From positions 186,001 through 250,000 of the forward strand of contig NZ_CALCZQ010000030.1 of assembly GCF_937903345.1 (NCBI RefSeq): a stretch of 64,000 nt of DNA. Direction: 5' to 3'. The position numbers and the translations under genes were made by a program. The notes under the pieces were generated by a model. The model did no database searches. It worked only from the letters and a program-made list of their open reading frames with translations, and was not told the DNA's origin. Positions 15,918-22,709 of the stretch are shown piece by piece. Position 1 is the first letter of the stretch. Each line of letters begins with the position of its first letter. Origin of the DNA: an uncultured Emticicia sp. Lineage in GTDB: Bacteria > Bacteroidota > Bacteroidia > Cytophagales > Spirosomataceae.

Positions 15918-16727
15918 ATGAGTAAAAAGGATAAGATAATTTATTTAAAGTCTGAAGAGGAGTTAGATATTATTAGAAAGAATGGACATATTTTAGGTAA
16001 AGCTCATGCCGAAGTTGCTAAATTGATTGAGCCGGGTGTTACAACTAAAGCTTTAGATAAAGTAGCTTTCGATTATATTAAAGACAATCAGGGTCAGCCG
16101 TCCTTTTTAAATTATAATGGTTTTCCTTCTAGTCTTTGCATTTCAGTAAATGATGTTGTGGTACATGGAATTCCAAGTAATAGAGCTTTAAGGGATGGAG
16201 ATATAATATCAGTTGATTGTGGAGTTTATAAAAATGGATTTCACGCTGATAGTGCCTACACTTATACGGTTGGTGAAGTTATTGATGAAGTACTCGATTT
16301 GCTTAAACATACTTATCGTTCATTATTTAAGGGTATTGAACAAGCTAAGGTCGGCAATAGGGTAGGGGATGTAAGTTTTGCAGTTCAAAATTATGCTGAA
16401 TCTCATAAATACGGTGTTGTAAGAGAATTGGTTGGTCATGGTGTAGGAAAATATTTGCATGAGTCTCCAGAAGTTCCAAATTTTGGTAAAAGAGGAAATG
16501 GACCAAAGCTTCTTGAAGGTATGGTAATAGCTATTGAACCAATGATTACGCTAGGTAAAAGAGCTGTTGTTCAAGAAAATGATAATTGGACTATTCGTAC
16601 AGAAGACCGCAGGCAAGCAGCTCATTTTGAACATACTGTGGTAGTAAGAAAAGGTACTGCTGAAATTTTAACTACCTTTCAATATATAGAAGAGGTTTTA
16701 TCAAAAAAGAGTTTAGTAATTTCATAG
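15918..16727 (+). CDS. map: Methionine aminopeptidase, type I
   Basis: Removes the initiator methionine from new proteins. The product has 269 residues with all expected metal ligands: D100, D111, H174, E207 and E238, plus H83. Each ligand is exactly three residues later than in the Escherichia coli enzyme. The motifs are ISVDCGVYKNGFHADSAYT, GHGVGKYLHESPEVPN and AIEPM. It lies 20 bases after secY, a common place in Bacteroidota clusters. Confidence 0.98.
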   Translation: MSKKDKIIYLKSEEELDIIRKNGHILGKAHAEVAKLIEPGVTTKALDKVAFDYIKDNQGQPSFLNYNGFPSSLCISVNDVVVHGIPSNRALRDGDIISVDCGVYKNGFHADSAYTYTVGEVIDEVLDLLKHTYRSLFKGIEQAKVGNRVGDVSFAVQNYAESHKYGVVRELVGHGVGKYLHESPEVPNFGKRGNGPKLLEGMVIAIEPMITLGKRAVVQENDNWTIRTEDRRQAAHFEHTVVVRKGTAEILTTFQYIEEVLSKKSLVIS

Positions 16728-16783
16728 TACAATTTCACAGGGGCTTTGAATTTTTTATTTTTAAAGTCGGCATTTTAATTTAA

Positions 16784-17002
16784 ATGGCAAAACAATCAAA
16801 TATCGAAGTTGATGGCATCATAACTGAGGCTCTTTCAAATGCAATGTTTCGTGTGCGTTTAGAAAATCAGCATGAGTTAATTGCTCATATTTCGGGTAAA
16901 ATGAGAATGAATTATATCCGTATTTTACCAGGTGATAAGGTAAGACTTGAAATGTCGCCTTATGATTTAACAAAAGCTCGTATTACGTATCGTTATAAAT
17001 AA
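16784..17002 (+). CDS. infA: Translation initiation factor IF-1
   Basis: IF-1 blocks the A site during initiation. The product has 72 residues, a single S1/OB domain: MAKQSNIEVDGIITEALSN, then FRVRLENQHELIAHISGKMRMNYIRILPGDKVRLEMSPYDLTKARITYRYK. The length matches the family. Confidence 0.98.
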   Translation: MAKQSNIEVDGIITEALSNAMFRVRLENQHELIAHISGKMRMNYIRILPGDKVRLEMSPYDLTKARITYRYK

Positions 17003-17089
17003 TGTTGAATTGGTGAATAAAGCGAATGACTGGATAATTTAAAATATTCATTAATCCCCAAATTTCCCACTTCAAAAATTCAAAAAAAA

Positions 17090-17206
17090 ATGAAAGTAAA
17101 AGCGTCGGTTAAGAAGCGTAGTGCTGAATGTAAAGTTATCCGTAGAAAGGGTAAGATTTATGTTATTAACAAAAAGAATCCTAAGTTTAAACAAAGACAA
17201 GGCTAA
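17090..17206 (+). CDS. rpmJ: 50S ribosomal protein L36 (zinc-free form)
   Basis: The 38-residue frame was translated from the ATG at 17090 to the TAA at 17204-17206: MKVKASVKKRSAECKVIRRK then GKIYVINKKNPKFKQRQG. This is a full-length L36. Three of the four zinc ligands are replaced (Ser for the first Cys, Asn for the third, Phe for the His) and only one Cys remains, so it cannot hold zinc as the usual protein does. An A-run precedes the start. Confidence 0.97.
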   Translation: MKVKASVKKRSAECKVIRRKGKIYVINKKNPKFKQRQG

Positions 17207-17211
17207 TTTCT

Positions 17212-17586
17212 ATGAGGATTGCAGGTGTTGATATCCCAGACAAAAAAAGAGGCGAAATCGCCCTTACGTACATCTACGGTATTGGCCGTAGTGCCTCACA
17301 AAAAATTCTAACAAAAGCTAATATCAGTTATGATAAAAAAGCAGGAGAATGGAATGATAGTGAAGCTAATGCCATTCGTGGTATCATTACGGAAGAAATG
17401 ACTGTTGAAGGTCAGTTGCGTTCAGAAGTACAACTTGCTATCAAGCGGTTGATGGACATTGGTTGTTATCGTGGTGTTCGTCACCGTAAGGGTTTACCTC
17501 TTCGTGGACAAAGAACTAAAAACAACTCACGTACCCGCAAAGGTAAGCGTAAAACTGTTGCTAATAAGAAAAAAGCGACTAAGTAA
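17212..17586 (+). CDS. rpsM: 30S ribosomal protein S13
   Basis: S13 contacts the A- and P-site tRNAs and the large subunit. The product has 124 residues: MRIAGVDIPDKKRGEIALTYIYGIG, CYRGVRHRKGLPLRGQRTKNNSRTRKG and a basic tail. It starts five bases after the L36 stop, so the two are probably co-translated. Confidence 0.98.
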   Translation: MRIAGVDIPDKKRGEIALTYIYGIGRSASQKILTKANISYDKKAGEWNDSEANAIRGIITEEMTVEGQLRSEVQLAIKRLMDIGCYRGVRHRKGLPLRGQRTKNNSRTRKGKRKTVANKKKATK

Positions 17587-17647
17587 ACCTTGACTCTCTA
17601 TTGAGTTTAAATATGGATTTTTTATAAAAGGGTAAAAAGTCGAACAG

Positions 17648-17667
17648 AGTACAGGTTTTTCTGTACT
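17648..17667 (+). promoter_or_regulatory. Hairpin between rpsM and rpsK
   Basis: AGTACAG-GTTTTT-CTGTACT (17648-17667) is a perfect 7-bp stem in the 110-base gap. It lies 30 bases before rpsK and is not followed by a U-run. Confidence 0.4.
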
Positions 17668-17696
17668 GCCAATCATTTTAACAATGTTTTGTCACA

Positions 17697-18092
17697 ATGG
17701 CACAAGCAAAAAGAAAAGATAAAGCAAAAAAAAGAGTTGTGATTGTTGAGCCAGTTGGTGAAGTACATATCAGGGCTTCTTTTAATAACATCATTATTTC
17801 TGTTACAAACAGTCAAGGACAGGTAATTTCTTGGGGCTCAGCAGGTAAAATGGGTTTTAAAGGTTCTAAGAAAAATACACCTTATGCTGCACAAATGGCA
17901 GCTCAGAGTTGTGCACAAGTGGCCTACGAAGCTGGTATGCGTAAAGCTGAAGTTTTTGTTAAGGGACCAGGTTCAGGACGTGAGTCTGCAATTCGTACTA
18001 TTCAAAACTCAGGTATTGAGGTTACTACTATTACTGACGTAACGCCTCTGCCCCATAATGGTTGTCGCCCACCGAAACGTAGAAGAGTTTAG
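17697..18092 (+). CDS. rpsK: 30S ribosomal protein S11
   Basis: S11 lies on the platform near the mRNA exit. The product has 131 residues: GEVHIRASFNNIIISVTNSQGQVISWGSAGKMGFKGSKK and the C-terminal TDVTPLPHNGCRPPKRRRV. Its asparagine in HNGCRP is the family's isoaspartate site. The length is normal. Confidence 0.98.
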   Translation: MAQAKRKDKAKKRVVIVEPVGEVHIRASFNNIIISVTNSQGQVISWGSAGKMGFKGSKKNTPYAAQMAAQSCAQVAYEAGMRKAEVFVKGPGSGRESAIRTIQNSGIEVTTITDVTPLPHNGCRPPKRRRV

Positions 18093-18170
18093 TAGATATC
18101 TAAAGAATATAGAAACATATTAAATTGTATAATCATTCTGATTTTAGATTTTTTGTTTTTATTCTTTTAG

Positions 18171-18218
18171 TACATTTGTATATAATAATTTTCAATAGTT
18201 CTCGTTTAAAGACGAGAA
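18171..18218 (+). promoter_or_regulatory. Candidate promoter and hairpin upstream of rpsD
   Basis: The 229-base gap before rpsD holds TACATTTG (18171-18178), a good -7 box with no convincing -33 box. TTCTCGT-TTAAAG-ACGAGAA (18199-18218), a 7-bp hairpin, would be in the leader. S4 regulates the alpha operon in Escherichia coli. Control at this site is only a suggestion. Confidence 0.4.
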
Positions 18219-18321
18219 AAGGAATAGAAGGCAGATTATTGCGATTTTGATTTTCAAAATGATTGATAGTTTGGACATTGGGGCTAATCAATCTCTATTT
18301 CATTTTAACAACCAATATAAA

Positions 18322-18927
18322 ATGGCAAGATACACAGGTCCAAAGGTTAGGATATCTAGAAAGTTTGGAGAACCAGTAATGGGTGCTCATAAAGCTTTAA
18401 GTAAAAAAGCTTACCCGCCAGGGCAACATGGAAAAGGTCGTAAAAGTAAAAAATCTGAATACGGTCAGCAATTAATTGAAAAACAAAAGGTTAAATATAC
18501 ATATGGTATATTGGAACGCCAATTTGCACGTTTCTTTCATCTAGCTTCTGTCAAAGAAGGACGTACTGGTGATAACTTATTGAAACTTTGTGAAGGACGT
18601 TTAGATAATACTGTGTTTCGTTTAGGAATTGCTCCTACTCGTCGTGCAGCACGTCAGTTAGTAACGCATTGTCATATTACAGTTGATGGAGTTGTTTTAA
18701 ATGTTGCATCATTTATTTTAAAACCAGGCCAGATTGTGGGTGTGCGTGAGAAATCTAAGGCATTACTTACAATTGCTGATAGTTTAAAAGCACGCAATGC
18801 AAAACGTTATAACTGGTTAGAATGGGATGCTACTGAAATGGTTGGTAAATTTATTAACTATCCAGAGCGTGATCAAATACCTGAAAACTTCAACGAGCAG
18901 GCAATCGTCGAATTATATAACAAATAA
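18322..18927 (+). CDS. rpsD: 30S ribosomal protein S4
   Basis: S4 nucleates small-subunit assembly. The product has 201 residues, beginning MARYTGPKVRISRKFGEPV. An in-frame ATG at 18247 would add 25 non-family residues, so I use 18322, which follows AATATAAA. The S4 RNA-binding domain is near residues 92-155 (RLDNTVFRLGIAPTRRAARQLVTH). The N-terminal domain lacks zinc-binding cysteines. The C-terminus has PERDQIPENFNEQAIVELY. Confidence 0.97.
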   Translation: MARYTGPKVRISRKFGEPVMGAHKALSKKAYPPGQHGKGRKSKKSEYGQQLIEKQKVKYTYGILERQFARFFHLASVKEGRTGDNLLKLCEGRLDNTVFRLGIAPTRRAARQLVTHCHITVDGVVLNVASFILKPGQIVGVREKSKALLTIADSLKARNAKRYNWLEWDATEMVGKFINYPERDQIPENFNEQAIVELYNK

Positions 18928-18937
18928 TATTTGTACA

Positions 18938-18988
18938 GTGGTTATGCCATTACCGTTAAAAGCGGTAGTGGCATAGCTACGTTTTTTT
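18938..18988 (+). terminator. Intrinsic terminator-like hairpin between rpsD and rpoA
   Basis: The arm 18938-18955 (core TATGCCATTACCG) pairs with 18963-18980 (core CGGTAGTGGCATA) in an 18-bp stem with G-U wobbles. After one base comes a run of seven T's (18982-18988). A second short hairpin follows: GGTGGT-GTTGCTA-ACCACC. No promoter box lies between this and rpoA at 19045, so it probably attenuates rather than ends transcription. Confidence 0.7.
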
Positions 18989-19044
18989 ATTGGTGGTGTT
19001 GCTAACCACCTTTTAGTTAACGAAAACAAACACACTGCATACGT

Positions 19045-20034
19045 ATGTCAATATTAGCATTTCAAATGCCTGACAAGGTTGTCATGGAAAAAGCTGACGA
19101 TTTCCATGGCTTTTTTGAGTTTAAACCACTCGAAAGAGGGTATGGTGTGACCATCGGAAACGCACTTCGTCGTATTTTGTTATCTTCTTTGGAAGGTTAT
19201 GCAATTACTTCAGTGAGATTCCCGGGGGTACTACACGAATTTTCGAGCATTGATGGGGTAGTTGATGATGTTACCGAAATCATCCTTAACCTTAAAATGG
19301 TTCGTTTCAAAAAAGTTTCTGATTATGTAGACAACAAATTTACGGTTAGAATCAAAAACCAAGGTGTTTTGACTGCGGGTGACCTCGGTAAATTTACACA
19401 AAGTTTTCAAATTTTAAATCCTGATTTGGTTATCGCTCGTTTAGACGACCAAAAGGAATTGGAGATTGAAATCATTGTAGATAAAGGTCGTGGTTATGTT
19501 CCTGCTGACGAACAAAAACAAAATGATTTGCCTATAGGGTTTATTTCAATAGATTCTATTTTTACACCTATTAAAAATGTTAAATATAGCATTGAAAATA
19601 CGCGTGTAGAGCAAAGAACTGATTACGAAAAACTCTTGCTTGAAATCAAAACGGATGGTTCAATTCACCCTGAGCGTGCTTTACAAGAGTCGGCTCACAT
19701 TTTGATTCAACACTTTTTGAAGTTTACAGACGAAAACATGGTATTTGATACCAAAAAAGACGACGAAGACAATATTGTTGATGAAGAATTTTTGCACATG
19801 CGAAAGCTGTTGAAGACTTCATTACAAGATTTGGACTTATCGGTTCGTGCTTATAATTGTTTAAAATCTGCTGATATTCGTACATTGGGCGATTTAGCAA
19901 GACTTGAAGTAGCTGATATGATGAAATTCCGTAACTTCGGTAAGAAGTCACTAACTGAATTAGAACAATTAGTTGCTGATAAAGGCTTACACTTCGGTAT
20001 GGATGTACTGAAATATAAGCTTGATGAAGATTGA
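19045..20034 (+). CDS. rpoA: DNA-directed RNA polymerase subunit alpha
   Basis: The alpha dimer is the scaffold of RNA polymerase. The product has 329 residues. The N-terminal assembly domain shows GYGVTIGNALRRILLSSLEGYAIT (about 31-54) and SSIDGVVDDVTEIILNLK. After an acidic linker (KKDDEDNIVDEE) the C-terminal domain with its helix-hairpin-helix (LDLSVRAYNCLKSADIRTLGDLARLEVADMMKFRNFGKKSLTEL) spans about 268-312. The length is normal. Its only visible route of expression is read-through of the hairpin at 18938. Confidence 0.98.
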   Translation: MSILAFQMPDKVVMEKADDFHGFFEFKPLERGYGVTIGNALRRILLSSLEGYAITSVRFPGVLHEFSSIDGVVDDVTEIILNLKMVRFKKVSDYVDNKFTVRIKNQGVLTAGDLGKFTQSFQILNPDLVIARLDDQKELEIEIIVDKGRGYVPADEQKQNDLPIGFISIDSIFTPIKNVKYSIENTRVEQRTDYEKLLLEIKTDGSIHPERALQESAHILIQHFLKFTDENMVFDTKKDDEDNIVDEEFLHMRKLLKTSLQDLDLSVRAYNCLKSADIRTLGDLARLEVADMMKFRNFGKKSLTELEQLVADKGLHFGMDVLKYKLDED

Positions 20035-20184
20035 TATTAAATTAGTTTTCTTTTCATTTGGGATGGAAATTTTTTTATAGCTTATCGAACCGCAGTTATC
20101 GAGTAAATTTAATTAATAATCGTAATAGGTGGAATTGCCAAGACTGCGTAGGCTCTTTTGACCGTTACTTACGAAACAATAACA

Positions 20185-20778
20185 ATGAGACACGGAAATA
20201 AAATCAACCATTTAGGGAGAACTCACTCTCACAGAGAAGCGATGTTGAAAAACATGGCGATTTCGTTAATTCAATACAAACGTATCGAAACAACTTTGGC
20301 GAAAGCTAAAGAATTGCGTAAATATGTTGAGCCTTTGATTACGAAATCGAAGAATGATAGTACTCATTCACGTAGAACTGTTTTCTCTTACCTGCAAGAT
20401 AAAGAAACTGTTAAAACGTTGTTTGGTGAAATTGCTGAGAAAGTAGCTACTCGTAACGGTGGTTATACTCGTATCATCAAATTAGGAACTCGTTATGGTG
20501 ATAATGCTGAAGTAGCCCTGATTGAATTGGTTGACTACAATGAAGCATTATTGACTTCTGTAGAAGAAAAATCTACTAAAACTCGTCGTAGCCGTCGTGG
20601 TGGCAAGAAAGCTGATAGTACTGCTGAAACAACTGATTCAGTAGAAACTGTTGCTGATGAATCATCAGTTGAAGTTGTAGAAGAGACAACTGCTGTTGAG
20701 GCAGTTGTTGAAGCTGAGCCCGAAGCTAATGAAGCACCAGAAGCCCCTACTGCTGAGGGAGAAGATGCTAAAGGCTAA
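20185..20778 (+). CDS. rplQ: 50S ribosomal protein L17 with an acidic C-terminal tail
   Basis: Residues 1-118 are normal L17: MRHGNKINHLGRTHSHREAMLKNMA, KKDS-like helix and GGYTRIIKLGTRYGDNAEVALIELV. An in-frame ATG at 20158 would add nine residues before the standard MRHG start, so I use 20185. The product has 197 residues against roughly 115-130 typically. The extra part begins with a basic patch (KTRRSRRGGKK) and then becomes rich in Glu, Ala, Val and Thr. The tail is low complexity and probably disordered. This is the last gene of the cluster. Confidence 0.96.
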   Translation: MRHGNKINHLGRTHSHREAMLKNMAISLIQYKRIETTLAKAKELRKYVEPLITKSKNDSTHSRRTVFSYLQDKETVKTLFGEIAEKVATRNGGYTRIIKLGTRYGDNAEVALIELVDYNEALLTSVEEKSTKTRRSRRGGKKADSTAETTDSVETVADESSVEVVEETTAVEAVVEAEPEANEAPEAPTAEGEDAKG

Positions 20779-20800
20779 TTGCTCGTAAAGTTTTAAATTA

Positions 20801-20830
20801 AAAACCTCAAATGAAAGTTTGAGGTTTTTT
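20801..20830 (+). terminator. Terminator of the ribosomal protein cluster
   Basis: AAAACCTCAAA (20801-20811), loop TGAAAG, then TTTGAGGTTTT (20818-20828) with T's to 20830. This is a perfect 11-bp stem with a U-run, 22 bases after the rplQ stop. Confidence 0.93.
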
Positions 20831-20927
20831 GTTATTTATGAGTTTTACTCATATTTTACCTTTTAGAGTTTTAATACAATGGCACTATATTCGTTTTGTA
20901 AACGAAAAACAATTAATGCTAAGCTAA

Positions 20928-21377
20928 ATCTTCCCAACAGAAATTATTGATAATACGACCGAGGTTTATTTGCCAATAGTTACGGATTCGTGGACAGTTG
21001 ATTTATTATATCTTGCTTCTTTAGTTTATTGGTGGTTTAGCATCTTTGCCATTTATTTTTATGAATGTATCGGTAAAAAGTACTAGAATTGTTCGTGCAA
21101 AAGCCTCAAAAACTGAGATAAAATCATTGTTTTCTCGTCGATTGACGGAGATAAATATTGTTGATGATCAAAGGCTTACTCAGGATAGCAACTTTTTACG
21201 GTAACAAAAAAAGATATTGAAACTCAACTAAGCTTAAATACTTTTCAACAAAAAGAAAACCAATATTTAATTGATGTTTTGGATAATCCAACCAGCATTG
21301 AAATAAGTAATCTTATTTCTCGTACCTCAAATATATTTATTAGATGCAAAATACATTTAGGGAGTTACAATGCCTAA
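20928..21377 (+). pseudogene. Remains of a decayed protein-coding gene, family unknown
   Basis: The 780 bases between the terminator and the XRE gene have no intact gene. Three adjoining frames read like protein. 20928-21086 gives IFPTEIIDNTTEVYLPIVTD and ends in a hydrophobic stretch. 21061-21204 (ATG to TAA, 47 codons) gives MNVSVKSTRIVRAKASKTEI. 21201-21377 includes TKKDIETQLSLNTFQQKENQ and ends at a TAA. The joins look like frameshifts, so I read it as one or two broken genes. From 21378 to 21610 I see only an inverted repeat. Confidence 0.35.
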
Positions 21378-21457
21378 AGATTTTGATATACCACCCCAAA
21401 AGTTTTGAGGCAGTTTTTGACTTTTTCAATTGTGTATTCTTTGCTTTTTCATAATTT

Positions 21458-21488
21458 GTTTTACAAAAATATCGATACTTTGTAAAAC
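21458..21488. repeat. Perfect inverted repeat downstream of the XRE gene
   Basis: GTTTTACAAA (21458-21467) and TTTGTAAAAC (21479-21488) flank an 11-base loop. It could be a weak terminator for the minus-strand XRE/DUF2975 pair that ends at 21611, or the trace of an insertion. No strong U-run follows on either strand. Confidence 0.5.
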
Positions 21489-21610
21489 TAGGTAATTCTT
21501 ATTATATAAGTTGTTTTTATCTTAGGATGAACGGTTTGGCATTCAAAATGTAGCTTTTGAGTGGAAGATGTAATATTGAAAAGGGGAGTTGCGTGGTTTT
21601 TTATTTTTTT

Positions 21611-21832
21611 CTAATATTGGTTTTTGTTCTCAGGTACAAATTCTAATATATCACCAGGTTGGCAATTAAGGGCTTCGCAGATGGATTCTAAGGTCGAAAA
21701 ACGAACTGCTTTGGCCTTTCCAGTTTTTAAAATTGAAAGGTTAGGAAGCGTAATATCTACCTTTTCGGCCAATTCTGAAAGCTGCATCTTGCGTCGGGCA
21801 AGCATTACATCAAGGTTTACAACAATGGGCAT
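21611..21832 (-). CDS. XRE-family helix-turn-helix regulator (YozG-like)
   Basis: This is a 73-residue DNA-binding protein made of a single Cro/C1-type domain: MLARRKMQLSELAEKVDITL, then NLSILKTGKAKAVRFSTLESICEALNCQPGDIL. The helix-turn-helix is near residues 17-40. Small regulators of this kind are commonly encoded next to DUF2975 membrane proteins, as here: the membrane gene ends 12 bases upstream, so the two form an operon. It probably regulates its own operon, which is inference. Confidence 0.9.
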   Translation of the reverse strand: MPIVVNLDVMLARRKMQLSELAEKVDITLPNLSILKTGKAKAVRFSTLESICEALNCQPGDILEFVPENKNQY

Positions 21833-21844
21833 ATTGGTGGTTTT

Positions 21845-22387
21845 TTAAACAGTTAATTCGTTTTCTTCTTGTAATTCAACACCACGTTTGAAAATTTGGG
21901 ATACTATATAGACTATTCCAGCATTAAAAAGATAAAACAGACTCACATTGAAATCTTTTTTTATGCCGTCAATTTGCTTGGATATGTAAATAATATAGCC
22001 ATCGGAAGAGAACTCGATTATCCAAATACCGATTAATATAAAGCCTATTCTTTCAATTATGATAGCAATTCCCATAGAAAATGGCTTTTTTAAGTTGATT
22101 TTATATAAAATATTTTTTACGTTTCTCCACAATTGAATATTTAAAAAAGCCCAAACAAGTGTACACAAAAGAATCAATAAGTAAGAAGCTAAATATGTTT
22201 TTCGTAACTCCGTTTGATTCATGGCTAGGTCACTAAAGTTGACTTTTGTCTCAGGCGAAATGAAACTTAGCACGACTGAGGTGATTATGAGTCCAAAAAT
22301 TATATTCGAGCCAACATAGCCAATCCAAGCAATGACTCTTAAAACATTCAAGATTTTTTCAGTTTGCGTTTTCATTGATATGTACAT
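21845..22387 (-). CDS. DUF2975 membrane protein
   Basis: 180 residues, four hydrophobic segments (about 15-45, 65-88, 103-125, 147-168) and the overall pattern of DUF2975 proteins. These sit in the inner membrane and almost always travel with a small XRE regulator. No enzymatic motif is visible and the role is unknown. Two starts are possible: the ATG at 22387 (MYISMKTQ) or the one at 22375 (MKTQTEKIL). The second leaves a more usual leader after the promoter at 22407-22436. Confidence 0.85.
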   Translation of the reverse strand: MYISMKTQTEKILNVLRVIAWIGYVGSNIIFGLIITSVVLSFISPETKVNFSDLAMNQTELRKTYLASYLLILLCTLVWAFLNIQLWRNVKNILYKINLKKPFSMGIAIIIERIGFILIGIWIIEFSSDGYIIYISKQIDGIKKDFNVSLFYLFNAGIVYIVSQIFKRGVELQEENELTV

Positions 22388-22406
22388 TAAAATGTGATTG
22401 ATGTCA

Positions 22407-22436
22407 CAAATGTAAAATATATATATTGATAAACAA
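22407..22436 (-). promoter_or_regulatory. Promoter of the DUF2975/XRE operon
   Basis: On the minus strand, TTG (22434-22436) is followed by 19 bases and then TACATTTG (22407-22414), an exact TANNTTTG box. Transcription would start near 22400, very close to the first ATG. Confidence 0.65.
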
Positions 22437-22585
22437 TAAATAAATAATGTTATTCGATGATTATAGATTGATAATTAGTTTTTTGTTTTATAAAATATGC
22501 TTCTAGTTTTTACTTGTTTTTAGTATGTCTTTTAAAAAAATATTCATAACAAAATGTATGTAAACTTAGCATACACACTTTTTGT

Positions 22586-22593
22586 TATCTTTG
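22586..22593 (+). promoter_or_regulatory. Candidate promoter of nadE
   Basis: TATCTTTG (22586-22593) fits the -7 box. The -33 box is poor. It lies about 115 bases before nadE. The rest of the 22388-22709 gap holds only the 8-bp repeat and AT-rich DNA. Confidence 0.45.
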
Positions 22594-22671
22594 TAAAAGA
22601 AGGATGTTTTCTCAAAAAAAGATAAATTTGATTTAAAAATAGGGTATGAAAACGATGAGAGAGCAAATAAT

Positions 22672-22703
22672 CACTCATTCACTCATTCACTCATTCACTC
22701 ATT
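22672..22703 (+). repeat. 8-bp tandem repeat just before nadE
   Basis: Four copies of ACTCATTC (the last one base short and altered) run from 22673 to 22703. They end seven bases before the nadE ATG, so they occupy the place of the ribosome binding region. Such arrays can change copy number by slippage. Confidence 0.85.
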
Positions 22704-22709
22704 AATTTA

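Noticed and set aside
18247..18321. Upstream Met for rpsD
   Set aside because: The extra 25 residues lie in the leader. S4 starts with MARYTGP.
21624..21848. 74-codon plus-strand frame opposite the XRE regulator
   Set aside because: The minus-strand frame has a clear helix-turn-helix and a promoter. The plus frame has neither.
22672..22703. CRISPR-like array before nadE
   Set aside because: The units are 8 bp and directly joined with no spacers, so this is a simple tandem repeat.
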